A stretch of 64,000 nucleotides of DNA from Clostridium polyendosporum (GTDB lineage: Bacteria; Bacillota; Clostridia; Clostridiales; Clostridiaceae), in NCBI RefSeq assembly GCF_018332455.1, contig NZ_BOPZ01000003.1, positions 124,001 through 188,000 on the forward strand, written 5' to 3'. The position numbers and the translations under genes are program-made. The notes beneath the pieces are model-generated. The model saw nothing but the letters and a program-made list of their open reading frames with translations, did not search any database and had not been told where the DNA came from. This document shows positions 55,426-63,962 of this stretch, in pieces; position 1 is the first letter of the stretch, and the number at the start of each line of letters is the position of its first letter.

Positions 55426-55814
55426 ATATATTCATTCCTTCTAATAATTATTATACATACACAAGGTTACACTAAATTAAGAATTATAGAAAAAGGGTTG
55501 AATGCCAGACCTGTTTATAGATATACACCTTCTTGCTCCAATGCATATAGATAAACAACTTCATAACTGAACTTATAATTCAGATATAGAAGTTCATAAT
55601 TGAATTAAGAATTTTACGAAAAGTATTGAATGCCGAAACTTTTCCCTAAAATTCGTTAATGATTGAACTTATATATCTTTAGAAAAAGCATTGCATGTTG
55701 AGGCTATTTGCTTTCATTGGACTTTGTGAAATCTGACTAAAATTAAGTAGGTTCGATGCCTATTAATTTTATCTTTCATGAATTGTTTAATGATTGAACC
55801 TGTGTATTTTTAAA
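55426..55814. repeat. Repeat-rich intergenic region between dxs and ispA
   Basis: 389 bases without a gene. Three diverged copies of an A-rich unit with TTGAATGCC core lie at about 55474-55515, 55603-55645 and 55676-55710; the second can fold (GAAAAGT / ACTTTTC). A REP-like copy in reverse orientation occupies 55718-55790, with CTTTGTGAAATCTGACTAAAA and TAGGTTCGATGCC matching 39.83-39.88 kb. An AACTT / AAGTT inverted repeat lies near 55557-55596. A plain ispA terminator is not obvious. Confidence 0.6.
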
Positions 55815-56684
55815 TTAAAATTCTCTATTTAAAAGTTCAATAGTAATTTTTCTTAAGTTGCTACTATTTAAAGGAAGTTCGTTTAATATTTCTATACAAC
55901 GATTAGTTAAACTTTCGCATAGCTGTTTACACTTTCCAACTCCATATACGGTAACAAAATTAGTTTTATTGTTGTATATGTCACTTTTTACATTTTTCCC
56001 TAATTTTTCTGTTGAACCAATAACATCAAGTATATCATCCTTTATTTGAAATGCTAATCCAAGCTTTTCACCAAACTCACTTAACAGATTAATATGTTCT
56101 TCTGGTGCTCCTCCAAGAACAGCTCCTGCTAAAATAGATGCTTTAATTATCTCTCCTGTTTTTTTAAGATGCATATATCTTAACTCATCTTCATATATAT
56201 TCTTACCTTCATTTAATATATCAACCACTTGTCCTCCAATCATACCATCGGCACTAGCAGCTTCAGATATGATTTTACTTGCTTTTAATGCTCTAATTCC
56301 ATTGTCTATACTGAAATTTATCATAATATTCATAGCTTCATTCAATAACCCATCACCTGCAAGTATTGCTATAGCTTCCCCAAAAACCTTATGGTTAGTA
56401 GGCTTACCTCTTCTCAAATCATCATTGTCCATAGAAGGTAAGTCATCATGTATTAATGAATAAGTATGAATCATTTCTATAGCAGCTGCCATTGGCATCA
56501 CTTTATGTATATCTTGTTGATACATTTCATAAGTTAATAATAACAAAATTGGTCTTATTCTTTTACCACCAATATTTACACTATAAGCCATTGATTCATA
56601 AATTAATTTATTATAAGTACCTTTATTTTTAAAATATTCTTCTAGGTAAGTATCAATGTTCTTCTTTATTTGAAAAATACTCAT
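55815..56684 (-). CDS. ispA: Geranyl/farnesyl diphosphate synthase
   Basis: Prenyl diphosphate synthase of 289 residues. The first Asp-rich motif is IHDDLPSMDNDDLRRGKPT and the second FQIKDDILDV. GGKRIRPILLLL is also standard. It supplies precursors for undecaprenyl phosphate. It starts one base after xseB. Confidence 0.95.
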   Translation of the reverse strand: MSIFQIKKNIDTYLEEYFKNKGTYNKLIYESMAYSVNIGGKRIRPILLLLTYEMYQQDIHKVMPMAAAIEMIHTYSLIHDDLPSMDNDDLRRGKPTNHKVFGEAIAILAGDGLLNEAMNIMINFSIDNGIRALKASKIISEAASADGMIGGQVVDILNEGKNIYEDELRYMHLKKTGEIIKASILAGAVLGGAPEEHINLLSEFGEKLGLAFQIKDDILDVIGSTEKLGKNVKSDIYNNKTNFVTVYGVGKCKQLCESLTNRCIEILNELPLNSSNLRKITIELLNREF

Positions 56685-56685
56685 T

Positions 56686-56901
56686 TTATACTCCTTTTAT
56701 ATCTATCTCTTGGTCATCATTAATAACCTTTATCTTCCCTTCAAAATTATTTAAAGTTTTATAAAGCTTATTTACGAGCTTTACTCCTTCCTCATAAACT
56801 TTCATTGATTCTTCTAAGGAAAGCTCATTGCTTTCTAACTTATTAACAACTTCCTGTAACCTAGAAAACATGTCATTATACGATTCAACTTTTCTTGGCA
56901 T
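56686..56901 (-). CDS. xseB: Exodeoxyribonuclease VII small subunit
   Basis: 71-residue helical-hairpin subunit: FSRLQEVVNKLESNELSLEESM and the later EEGVKLVNKLYKTL. It binds XseA in the ExoVII complex. The ATG at 56901 (MPRKVES) has GAGGTG six bases before it, ten bases after the xseA stop. Confidence 0.93.
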   Translation of the reverse strand: MPRKVESYNDMFSRLQEVVNKLESNELSLEESMKVYEEGVKLVNKLYKTLNNFEGKIKVINDDQEIDIKGV

Positions 56902-56911
56902 TAATAACACC

Positions 56912-58111
56912 TCATTCAATAGAACTAATAGTTATCTTTGTACTTCCGTCTTTTAATGTTATCTTTATTTCATTCTCTTTTCTCAAATGTTCTAAATCTC
57001 TAATAATCCTATCTTTACTATCTTCTATTATAGCATAGCCTTTATTTAAAACGTTAGTTGGATTAAAAGCTACAAGTAAATTATTTGCATTTCTTAATTC
57101 AAGATACGTATTATCAACTCTTTTATGGATAGATTTGTTCAATTTATCCTTTAAATTATCAATTTTATTATATTCATTAACAATCAATTCTAGAGGACTA
57201 TAAGTTTTTAATAATTTTTCACAGCTTCCTATTCTGTTTTTTTCCAAAGATAGTATTCTACTAATACTTCTTTTAAGAATATCTGAAGTGTTTAAAATTT
57301 TATCAATAATCTCACTTAATTGTGGAACTGCTATCTCTGCAGCAGCAGAAGGGGTAGCAGCTCTAATGTCACTTACAAAATCAGCTATTGTAAAGTCAAC
57401 CTCATGTCCTATACCAGAAATTATAGGTATTTTGGATTTGAAGATAGTATAAGCAAGGTTTTTATCATTAAAAGCCCATAACTCTTCAATTGAGCCTCCT
57501 CCTCTTCCAATAATAATAATGTCAACTGTATTATTTTTATTGAAAAATTCTATTCCTTTAATTAAATCCTCACTAGCTCCTTCACCCTGAACTAAAGATG
57601 GATATAATACTATATCAACAAATGAATTTCTTCTCTTTACCACATTTATAATATCTTTAATTGCAGCTCCTGTAGGTGAGGTTACTACTCCTATCCTTTG
57701 AGGAAATGAAGGAATTGGCTTTTTGTATTGTTCATCAAAAAGACCTTCCTTAAAAAGGTCTTCCTTCAATAGCTGAAATTGAACAAACAAATCACCAATT
57801 CCACCCTGTTTTAATTGTCTACAGTATAATTGATAAGTACCATCCTTAACATATGTAGAAAGTCTACATTTCATTTCAACCTTCATACCATCTTTAGGCT
57901 TGAAGGTTAGAGATGCTGCATCACTTCTAAACATTATACAGTTAATCTTACAGAGATCATCTTTAAGAGAAAAATAAATATGTCCACTAGAATGTACTTT
58001 TAAGTTGGAGATTTCCCCCTTAACATTTAGGTTATTTAAAATAAAATCATTATCTACAATTTTTTTTAAATAATTATTAACCTCAGTTACACTAAGGGTT
58101 TTAATTATCAT
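56912..58111 (-). CDS. xseA: Exodeoxyribonuclease VII large subunit
   Basis: Catalytic subunit of ExoVII, 399 residues. The OB fold begins KTLSVTEVNNYLKKIVDND and LKVHSSGHIYFSLKDD; the catalytic core has VTSPTGAAIKDIINVVKRR and IIIGRGGGSIEELWAFND, then GHEVDFTIADFVSDIRAATPSAAAE. The start at ATG 58111 (MIIKTLS) overlaps folD by eleven bases; the upstream ATG at 58135 would add eight extra residues. Confidence 0.95.
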   Translation of the reverse strand: MIIKTLSVTEVNNYLKKIVDNDFILNNLNVKGEISNLKVHSSGHIYFSLKDDLCKINCIMFRSDAASLTFKPKDGMKVEMKCRLSTYVKDGTYQLYCRQLKQGGIGDLFVQFQLLKEDLFKEGLFDEQYKKPIPSFPQRIGVVTSPTGAAIKDIINVVKRRNSFVDIVLYPSLVQGEGASEDLIKGIEFFNKNNTVDIIIIGRGGGSIEELWAFNDKNLAYTIFKSKIPIISGIGHEVDFTIADFVSDIRAATPSAAAEIAVPQLSEIIDKILNTSDILKRSISRILSLEKNRIGSCEKLLKTYSPLELIVNEYNKIDNLKDKLNKSIHKRVDNTYLELRNANNLLVAFNPTNVLNKGYAIIEDSKDRIIRDLEHLRKENEIKITLKDGSTKITISSIE

Positions 58112-58949
58112 CTCTTCTCGCTGCCTCGCATGCATTTAATAATAATAGAGTAGTAGTTAAAGCTCCAACTCCCCCTGGCACTGGCGTTATATGAGATGCT
58201 ATATCTTTAACTTTCTCAAAATCCACATCTCCTGTAATTTTTCCGTTTAAAGAAGAAGTACCTACATCAATAACTACAGCACCTTGTTTTACATATCTGT
58301 TATCAACGAAATTAGGTCTACCTATTGCAGCTACTAATATATCAGCTTCCTTACAAACCTTCTCTAAATCTCTAGTTCTAGAATGACATATAGTAATAGT
58401 ACAGTTTTCATTTAATAAAAGCTGGGCAGCTGGTTTGCCTACTATATTACTTCTTCCAATAACTACTGCATTTTTTCCTTCAAGTTCTATATCATAATAC
58501 TTTAATAGCGTTAATACACTTTTAGGTGTACATGGAACAAAACATCTATCTCCTTGATAAAATCTACCTATACTTATATCCGTTAGACAATCAATATCTT
58601 TTTCAGGAGATATTGCAGCAATTATATTTTTGTCATTAAAATTTTTCGGAAGAGGTAATTGAAGAATTATACCATGCACTTCTTTATTATCATTTAACCC
58701 TTTAATAGTACTTAAAACCTCTTCTTCTGAAATATCACTAGGTAGGCATATCTTCTCAAATTTTACCCCTAACTCCTTTGCTACCTTTTCTTGACTGTTC
58801 TGATAGTAAATTGATCCTGGATCTTCTCCCACTAAAATTGACGCTACACAAGGTATTGTTTTTCCTTTTAGTTGTCTTTCATTAACGAAAGATTTTATTT
58901 CCTCTTTAACATTTCTTGCAACTGCTCTTCCATCGATTATTTGCCCCAT
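58101..58949 (-). CDS. folD: Bifunctional methylenetetrahydrofolate dehydrogenase/cyclohydrolase
   Basis: Folate C1 enzyme, 282 residues, converting 5,10-methylene-THF to 10-formyl-THF. Visible: PCVASILVGEDPGSIYYQNSQEKVAKELG (catalytic Lys in the YxxxK region), GIILQLPLP, DIDCLTDISIGRFYQG, GRSNIVGKPAAQLLL, and ITPVPGGVGALTTTLLL at the C-terminus. Overlaps xseA. Confidence 0.96.
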   Translation of the reverse strand: MGQIIDGRAVARNVKEEIKSFVNERQLKGKTIPCVASILVGEDPGSIYYQNSQEKVAKELGVKFEKICLPSDISEEEVLSTIKGLNDNKEVHGIILQLPLPKNFNDKNIIAAISPEKDIDCLTDISIGRFYQGDRCFVPCTPKSVLTLLKYYDIELEGKNAVVIGRSNIVGKPAAQLLLNENCTITICHSRTRDLEKVCKEADILVAAIGRPNFVDNRYVKQGAVVIDVGTSSLNGKITGDVDFEKVKDIASHITPVPGGVGALTTTLLLLNACEAARRDDN

Positions 58950-58968
58950 AATAAATGCCCCCTTAAAA

Positions 58969-59373
58969 TTAATTACTTTTTAAAATTTTATCTAATATAC
59001 CATTTATAAATGATACTGATTTTTCATCTGAAAATATTTTAGCAAGCTCTATAGCCTCATTTATAGAAACCTTCTCTGGAATATCATTCATATATAGCAT
59101 TTCAAAAATAGCCATTCTTAAAATTGATATATTTACCTTTGGTATTCTATTAAATTTCCAATTAACTAGATACTTCTCTATAGTAGCATCAAGTTCATCC
59201 TTTTTTTCATCTATACCAGTAATAATTCTCTTAATATATTCTAAATCCAACTCATTTAAGTCTTCTTCATAATTTTCAATTAAGCTCTGTATTACCTCTT
59301 CTGCAGATTCCTTATTCATAAGCATTTGATATGATAGCTGTACAGCTACTTCTCTTGATTTAACTCTATTCAT
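58969..59373 (-). CDS. nusB: Transcription antitermination factor NusB
   Basis: All-helical protein of 134 residues that with NusE binds boxA of rRNA leaders. Recognised by VKSREVAVQLSYQMLMNKES at the N-terminus and PKVNISILRMAIFEMLYM with VSINEAIELAKIFSDEKSVSFINGILDKI. Nineteen bases before folD. Confidence 0.95.
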   Translation of the reverse strand: MNRVKSREVAVQLSYQMLMNKESAEEVIQSLIENYEEDLNELDLEYIKRIITGIDEKKDELDATIEKYLVNWKFNRIPKVNISILRMAIFEMLYMNDIPEKVSINEAIELAKIFSDEKSVSFINGILDKILKSN

Positions 59374-59452
59374 TTTATCCTCCTATGTTTTTATTAATAT
59401 TATAGTCATACTTTAACATTATTAAACGTTAATACTATTTTTACACAATGAA

Positions 59453-59476
59453 ACACCCTCTGTAAACAGAGGGTGT
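59453..59476 (-). terminator. Intrinsic terminator after the Asp23 gene
   Basis: Perfect 10-bp stem ACACCCTCTG / CAGAGGGTGT, loop TAAA, with TTTCATTG following on the minus strand. Confidence 0.85.
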
Positions 59477-59479
59477 AAA

Positions 59480-59872
59480 TTATCCTTCAGCTTCTTCTAC
59501 TTTTTCTTCGTTCTTAGTAACAACTATGTTCTGAACATAAACATTTACTGATGAAACTGACAAGCCCGTCATTGCTTCTACGGTTTTCTTAACATTTTCT
59601 TGTACTTGCGATACAACCTCTGGTATTCTAATTCCATAATAAACGGCTATAGTCATATCAATTGAAGCACTTCCATTGTCTACAGCAACCTTTACACCCT
59701 TACCTGCAGTTTTTTTACCAGTAAGAATCTGGGTTATGCCACCCGTAACACTTGAATTAGTCTCTACAATTCCATTAACTTCTCCAGCAGCGATACTAGC
59801 TATAACACTAACTACTTCATCAGAAATCTTTACAATTCCTATGTTAGTAACTTCTCTGTTTAGCTCATCCAT
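59480..59872 (-). CDS. Asp23/Gls24-family envelope stress protein (YqhY-like)
   Basis: 130-residue protein of the DUF322/Asp23 family. Core motifs are ISDEVVSVIASIAAGEVNGI, ITVYYGIRIPEV-like and VQENVKKTVEAMTGLSVSSVNV. In Firmicutes this gene lies before nusB (YqhY) and affects cell envelope or acetyl-CoA carboxylase balance. The start at ATG 59872 (MDELNREV) has GGAGGG eight bases upstream; the open frame from 59917 has no ribosome site. Confidence 0.9.
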   Translation of the reverse strand: MDELNREVTNIGIVKISDEVVSVIASIAAGEVNGIVETNSSVTGGITQILTGKKTAGKGVKVAVDNGSASIDMTIAVYYGIRIPEVVSQVQENVKKTVEAMTGLSVSSVNVYVQNIVVTKNEEKVEEAEG

Positions 59873-59958
59873 TCTGTTACCCTCCTTAAGTCTTGCATAG
59901 CAAAACTTGTTAATCATATGATTATTATAACAAATATTAAGTTATATTACAATTGTAT

Positions 59959-60462
59959 TTATTTCACCTCTATAAGTATATCCTTGATTTTAGCTACACT
60001 TGTAACTGAATCCTGAATTTGAATACTTTGTTTTTCAGTTAAAGGTTCTTTAGATTTAACTATAACTCTAGCTTTATTTCCTTCTATTAGACAAAGAGCA
60101 TCTTCAAATCCCTTACTCTTTATACTTAGTTCTATTCTTGTTTCATAATTCATAGCCATAGTTAAATTCTGAAACTCTTGTGTTGCCTTATCCTTTTGCT
60201 CTTTAGAAGTGTTTTTGTCTTCCATTATTGATTTAAGATTTTGAAGTGCTTGAGAGCTTGTTTGTTCCCTTTCATTTCTTGAATCATAGAAGTAATCTGT
60301 AGTAGTTGTTGTTGTGTCTTTACTATCCTTATTAAAGGATAGTGATGAACTAAGACTGCCTGTACCATCATCAACCTGTCCATTAACTCTAGCTGCTAAA
60401 ATACCGGCACATACAATAAGTGCCAAAAGCGTTAATATTATACCTGCTTGCTTTCTATTCAT
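59959..60462 (-). CDS. spoIIIAH: Stage III sporulation protein AH
   Basis: Mother-cell membrane protein of the SpoIIIA-SpoIIQ channel, 167 residues. An N-terminal transmembrane helix (~7-25), then a Ser/Thr-rich region (SSSLSFNKDSKDTTTTTTD) and a C-terminal YscJ/FliF-like ring domain. Start ATG 60462 (MNRKQAG) has GGAGG seven bases upstream. Last gene of the operon. Confidence 0.93.
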   Translation of the reverse strand: MNRKQAGIILTLLALIVCAGILAARVNGQVDDGTGSLSSSLSFNKDSKDTTTTTTDYFYDSRNEREQTSSQALQNLKSIMEDKNTSKEQKDKATQEFQNLTMAMNYETRIELSIKSKGFEDALCLIEGNKARVIVKSKEPLTEKQSIQIQDSVTSVAKIKDILIEVK

Positions 60463-60499
60463 AAAAATACCTCCCATCTATTTTCTACTGAATTATATG

Positions 60500-61093
60500 C
60501 TATTTTTTCATAGGATATACATTCACTTTATCTAGAGGTAGATTATAAAGATTTGAAACAGCTTTACCTATGTCATATTTAACTTTGCTATTTTCTGCGC
60601 CTTCAGCAACAACTACTACCCCAATAACCTTTGGTTTATATGTTTTAACAATAAGTGGTTCATTACCCTTACTACTAGTAGTAACAACCACTTTACTGCC
60701 ATCAGTCTGTTGATTAGTTATTCTCTTTCCTCCTTCCTTATCAGTCTCATCAGTAGTAACTTTTTGAGCATTAGTATCTACTGCTGGAACCTTAGTTTCA
60801 TCACTTTCAAAAGTAATCATTACGTCAACCTTTCCAATACCCTCCATTTGTTTTAAGATACTTTTTAAATCATTCTTCTGCTGTTCCTCATAATTAAAAT
60901 TAGATACATTTTCATTTGCATTTTCCTCACTCTTTGAAGTGTCTGATGAAAAAGTTTGCGTTACTGGTTTATTTGAAAAAAAAGATATTGCAATATATAC
61001 AAAAATTAATATTAAACATCCAGCAATCAGCTTTAAAATCTTTTGCCCATCAGAAGACTTGTTGAATTTTTCAAAAAAATTTTTTATATCCAT
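60500..61093 (-). CDS. spoIIIAG: Stage III sporulation protein AG
   Basis: 197-residue protein with an N-terminal cytoplasmic helix (IKNFFEKFNKSSDGQKILK), one transmembrane helix (~21-40) and an extracytoplasmic ring-building domain (KQMEGIGKVDVMITFES then IGVVVVAEGAENSKVK). A stretch with DTNAQKVTTDETDKEGG sits in the middle. Builds the large SpoIIIAG ring. Confidence 0.93.
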   Translation of the reverse strand: MDIKNFFEKFNKSSDGQKILKLIAGCLILIFVYIAISFFSNKPVTQTFSSDTSKSEENANENVSNFNYEEQQKNDLKSILKQMEGIGKVDVMITFESDETKVPAVDTNAQKVTTDETDKEGGKRITNQQTDGSKVVVTTSSKGNEPLIVKTYKPKVIGVVVVAEGAENSKVKYDIGKAVSNLYNLPLDKVNVYPMKK

Positions 61094-61105
61094 ATTTATC
61101 CCTCT

Positions 61106-61666
61106 CTACTCCATTTCAAAAACTTTTATTTTATCCTCTGAAGTTTTTAGCTCTTGAGAAAGAATAGTTTTAATATCTCTGCTCAAATTATTATTAACCT
61201 CTTTCTTTTCAGAATTATTTTTATTGATTACTACTTTTTCTATTTTTTTTATGCCGCTAGTAATTATATAGACATTTAAATAATTAACATCTAATGTCAT
61301 ATTTTCAAAATCAAATTTTCCATCTATTTCAACTTTAAATTTATTATTCTTAAGCTTATCTTCAAGTATTTTTTCACAATTTTTTTGAAGATTATCGAAA
61401 AACTTCTCCTCAGTTTTATTATTATCATTCTTTTCACTTATGTTCATATTGGTAGTATTCTGATATTTATCAATTGCAGTCGAAATTTCTATATCTGAAC
61501 TAGTAAGTAACTTAATGATAGGATTTAATATGACTGCCATCAATATAAGCCCTAAAACAAACTTTACATATTTTTTCAAACTATTGTCAGGTAGTATTAG
61601 TTCCACTGCGGTTATAAAAATTAATGTAGCACTTAAAGTTAATACCCAGCTTTTAAGAAACTCCAT
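61106..61666 (-). CDS. spoIIIAF: Stage III sporulation protein AF
   Basis: 186-residue protein with two N-terminal transmembrane helices (~7-25 and ~33-52) followed by a soluble region. Pattern LILPDNSLKKYVKFVLGLI and ILNPIIKLL are conserved. A low-complexity N/K-rich region follows. Second to last membrane unit of the operon. Confidence 0.92.
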   Translation of the reverse strand: MEFLKSWVLTLSATLIFITAVELILPDNSLKKYVKFVLGLILMAVILNPIIKLLTSSDIEISTAIDKYQNTTNMNISEKNDNNKTEEKFFDNLQKNCEKILEDKLKNNKFKVEIDGKFDFENMTLDVNYLNVYIITSGIKKIEKVVINKNNSEKKEVNNNLSRDIKTILSQELKTSEDKIKVFEME

Positions 61667-61668
61667 TT

Positions 61669-62829
61669 TTATCCTCCAACAATAAACTTTCCTGCACTAG
61701 CCATTATTGATACCATAATAAAAAACATAACTGTAATACTTATAACACATGACATTAATAGTATCAGTGATTCACTTGCTGATACAACACAATTAACAAT
61801 TCTTTTATCAGCAATAGGTTCAATTAATGCAGCAGATATCTTATATACAAAAGCAATAATTGCTATCTTAATTACAGGAAAAAGCATCAAAATTATTATT
61901 ATGAGAAGTCCTATTGAACTTATAGCATTCTTTAAAAGTAAAGAATACCCTGCCATAGTTGCAATAGTATCTGAAAGTGCTTTACCTACAATTGGTATAA
62001 AATTGTCTACAGCAAATTTTGCAGTCTTTAAAGTAACCACATCCAGTGTATTAGATGCTATACCTCTTACCGTTAGAAGACCAATAAATATAGTCATTAT
62101 AATCCCCTGAAACCAAAGTATATACTGCTTTAAAACCTTACATAATCCATTAATTTTATGTTCTTCTGAAAGATTATTTACAAACCCTAAAACAAATCCA
62201 GTAAGAATTATTGGTATTATTATGTCTATATATAATCTTGGTGTAAGCCCTACTGCTGCAACAACTATAGGGTCTGCAGTGGCCGCTTGAGTTAATCCCC
62301 CTACTGTGGCAAGTAAAAATACTAAGCTTGGCAATAATACCGCAGTAAAATCTGAAAGTTTAGTTATAGTTTCCTTGGCTAAGTTTAATGAAATTAAGAA
62401 ACTTTTTGTTAACAACATAATCATCACAGCATAACATGCGTAAAAAGCTATATTAGAAACACTTTCACCACTGAAGGAACTTTGTAAGTTGCGTAGAAGA
62501 GCACTTATTATTGCAAGTACTATTAATGAAATCATAAGTTGTAGTGTTGATCTTACTTCTTTTAATAATAATGCTGTGCAAGCCTTTATCAATTGACCAG
62601 TAGATAAGGATCCTTGTCCATTTTTCATATAGTTTGTGATATACTCTCTAGCATCAAGACCATTTAATATTTCCTCATCTGTTTTCATATTTTGAATATA
62701 ATCGTATAACCTTTCAATTTTAGGATTGTCCTCTACTTGCTGCTTATCTTGTTTTTCTATAGCTAAAACTAAACTTGAATTAAAGAACAATAGCAGCAAG
62801 AATATTAAAAAAGTGAAGTACTTTTTCAT
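61669..62829 (-). CDS. spoIIIAE: Stage III sporulation protein AE
   Basis: Polytopic membrane protein of 386 residues. An N-terminal signal sequence (MKKYFTFLIFLLLLFFN), an extracytoplasmic segment, then about eight transmembrane helices with VTLKTAKFAVDNFIPIVGK and CVVSASESLILLMSC. It is the likely membrane channel of the SpoIIIA complex. The ATG at 62829 has AGGTG six bases upstream. Confidence 0.94.
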   Translation of the reverse strand: MKKYFTFLIFLLLLFFNSSLVLAIEKQDKQQVEDNPKIERLYDYIQNMKTDEEILNGLDAREYITNYMKNGQGSLSTGQLIKACTALLLKEVRSTLQLMISLIVLAIISALLRNLQSSFSGESVSNIAFYACYAVMIMLLTKSFLISLNLAKETITKLSDFTAVLLPSLVFLLATVGGLTQAATADPIVVAAVGLTPRLYIDIIIPIILTGFVLGFVNNLSEEHKINGLCKVLKQYILWFQGIIMTIFIGLLTVRGIASNTLDVVTLKTAKFAVDNFIPIVGKALSDTIATMAGYSLLLKNAISSIGLLIIIILMLFPVIKIAIIAFVYKISAALIEPIADKRIVNCVVSASESLILLMSCVISITVMFFIMVSIMASAGKFIVGG

Positions 62830-62838
62830 AAATAACAC

Positions 62839-63222
62839 CTACATTATTTTTAAAATTGATTCTAATACTGCCATTAATATCGGTATAGCAAGAACAAGGA
62901 TTATAATCTTTCCTGAAAACTCCACCTTAGTAGCTATACTTCCAGCACCTGCATCTTTACAAATTTCACTACAAAAAGAAGTCAAATAAGCTATTGCTAC
63001 AATTTTTAAAACAATCTCAATATAAATAATATCTATATTAGCCTTTGTAGCTATATCTTTTATAAAGTTGATTATTTCACTTATTTGTGGCACTAGTATA
63101 AGAAAAATTAAAATTCCTGCTACAATAGAAACATAAATTGCAGTCTCACTTTTTTGCTCTTTTAATATTAGGTAAAGAAATAAAGTAATGAAACAAAATG
63201 AAACTATTTTAATAATAAGCAT
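62839..63222 (-). CDS. spoIIIAD: Stage III sporulation protein AD
   Basis: 127-residue, four-helix membrane protein. Motif SFCSEICKDAGAGSIATKVEF is a good SpoIIIAD mark. Sits between AC (8 nt) and AE (9 nt). Confidence 0.93.
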   Translation of the reverse strand: MLIIKIVSFCFITLFLYLILKEQKSETAIYVSIVAGILIFLILVPQISEIINFIKDIATKANIDIIYIEIVLKIVAIAYLTSFCSEICKDAGAGSIATKVEFSGKIIILVLAIPILMAVLESILKIM

Positions 63223-63230
63223 ATTTCCTC

Positions 63231-63428
63231 CTAAAGCATAAACATAGTCTTTACTGAGTCAAATAGCCTACTTATTAAAGTTATTACCATCATTAATATT
63301 ATTACTATACCTGCAATATTGGCGATAGTAGCTATCTCCTTTTTCCCACTACTATCTAAAACCTTCTCAATAATAACTAACAATATACCAGCACCAGCTA
63401 TCTTGAAAAGTAAAGATAAATCTAACAT
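63231..63428 (-). CDS. spoIIIAC: Stage III sporulation protein AC
   Basis: Small 65-residue protein with two transmembrane helices. The start is ATG 63428 (MLDLSLLFKIAGAGI), the standard SpoIIIAC beginning and length; a longer frame to 63443 adds only five residues across the ribosome site. It includes VLDSSGKKEIATIANIAG. Confidence 0.93.
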   Translation of the reverse strand: MLDLSLLFKIAGAGILLVIIEKVLDSSGKKEIATIANIAGIVIILMMVITLISRLFDSVKTMFML

Positions 63429-63443
63429 AGTCCCCCACCTCAC

Positions 63444-63962
63444 TTATACTAAACATATTGCTATCATTAGGCCTGCACAAACACCTAAATATTGATACAT
63501 TTTTGAATATTTATCACTTTCCTTTTCTGCTTTTAAAAGATTATTTTTGATCCTTTCAATTGCTAAAGTAAAGATTTTAACTTGTCCATCTATTCCAGTT
63601 CCTCCGATAGACTTACATAAATCTAACATTATTTCTGTATCCTCTTTTAATAAACTTAAATTAACATCACACTGCATTATACTCAATTTACATGCACTAT
63701 ATACATTGTCTGCTGAATTATTTTCCAAATGATAGCCAATAAGTCTGGTTATTTCATTGATTGGTTCTTTTGCTTTAGTAGAAATAGTGATAAATGCTTC
63801 TGGTAAAGGAGTTAAGGTATATGTTATTTCATTTTGAAGATCAATAACACTCTTTAATAGTTCATTTAGTTGAAAAGCTCTCTTTCTAAATCTATTACCG
63901 TAAAGGTACCCTATATAGCTTGATGCTACAACTATGATTAAAAGTAAAAAGAACTTAAACAC
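63444..63962 (-). CDS. spoIIIAB: Stage III sporulation protein AB
   Basis: 172-residue protein with N- and C-terminal transmembrane helices around a helical domain related to type II secretion GspF. Visible: GYLYGNRFRKRAFQLNEL, LQNEITYTLTPLPEAF and a final helix YLGVCAGLMIAICLV. The start is a GTG at 63962, six bases after AAGGAGG; the adjacent ATG is out of frame. spoIIIAA is expected immediately beyond base 64000. Confidence 0.92.
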   Translation of the reverse strand: MFKFFLLLIIVVASSYIGYLYGNRFRKRAFQLNELLKSVIDLQNEITYTLTPLPEAFITISTKAKEPINEITRLIGYHLENNSADNVYSACKLSIMQCDVNLSLLKEDTEIMLDLCKSIGGTGIDGQVKIFTLAIERIKNNLLKAEKESDKYSKMYQYLGVCAGLMIAICLV

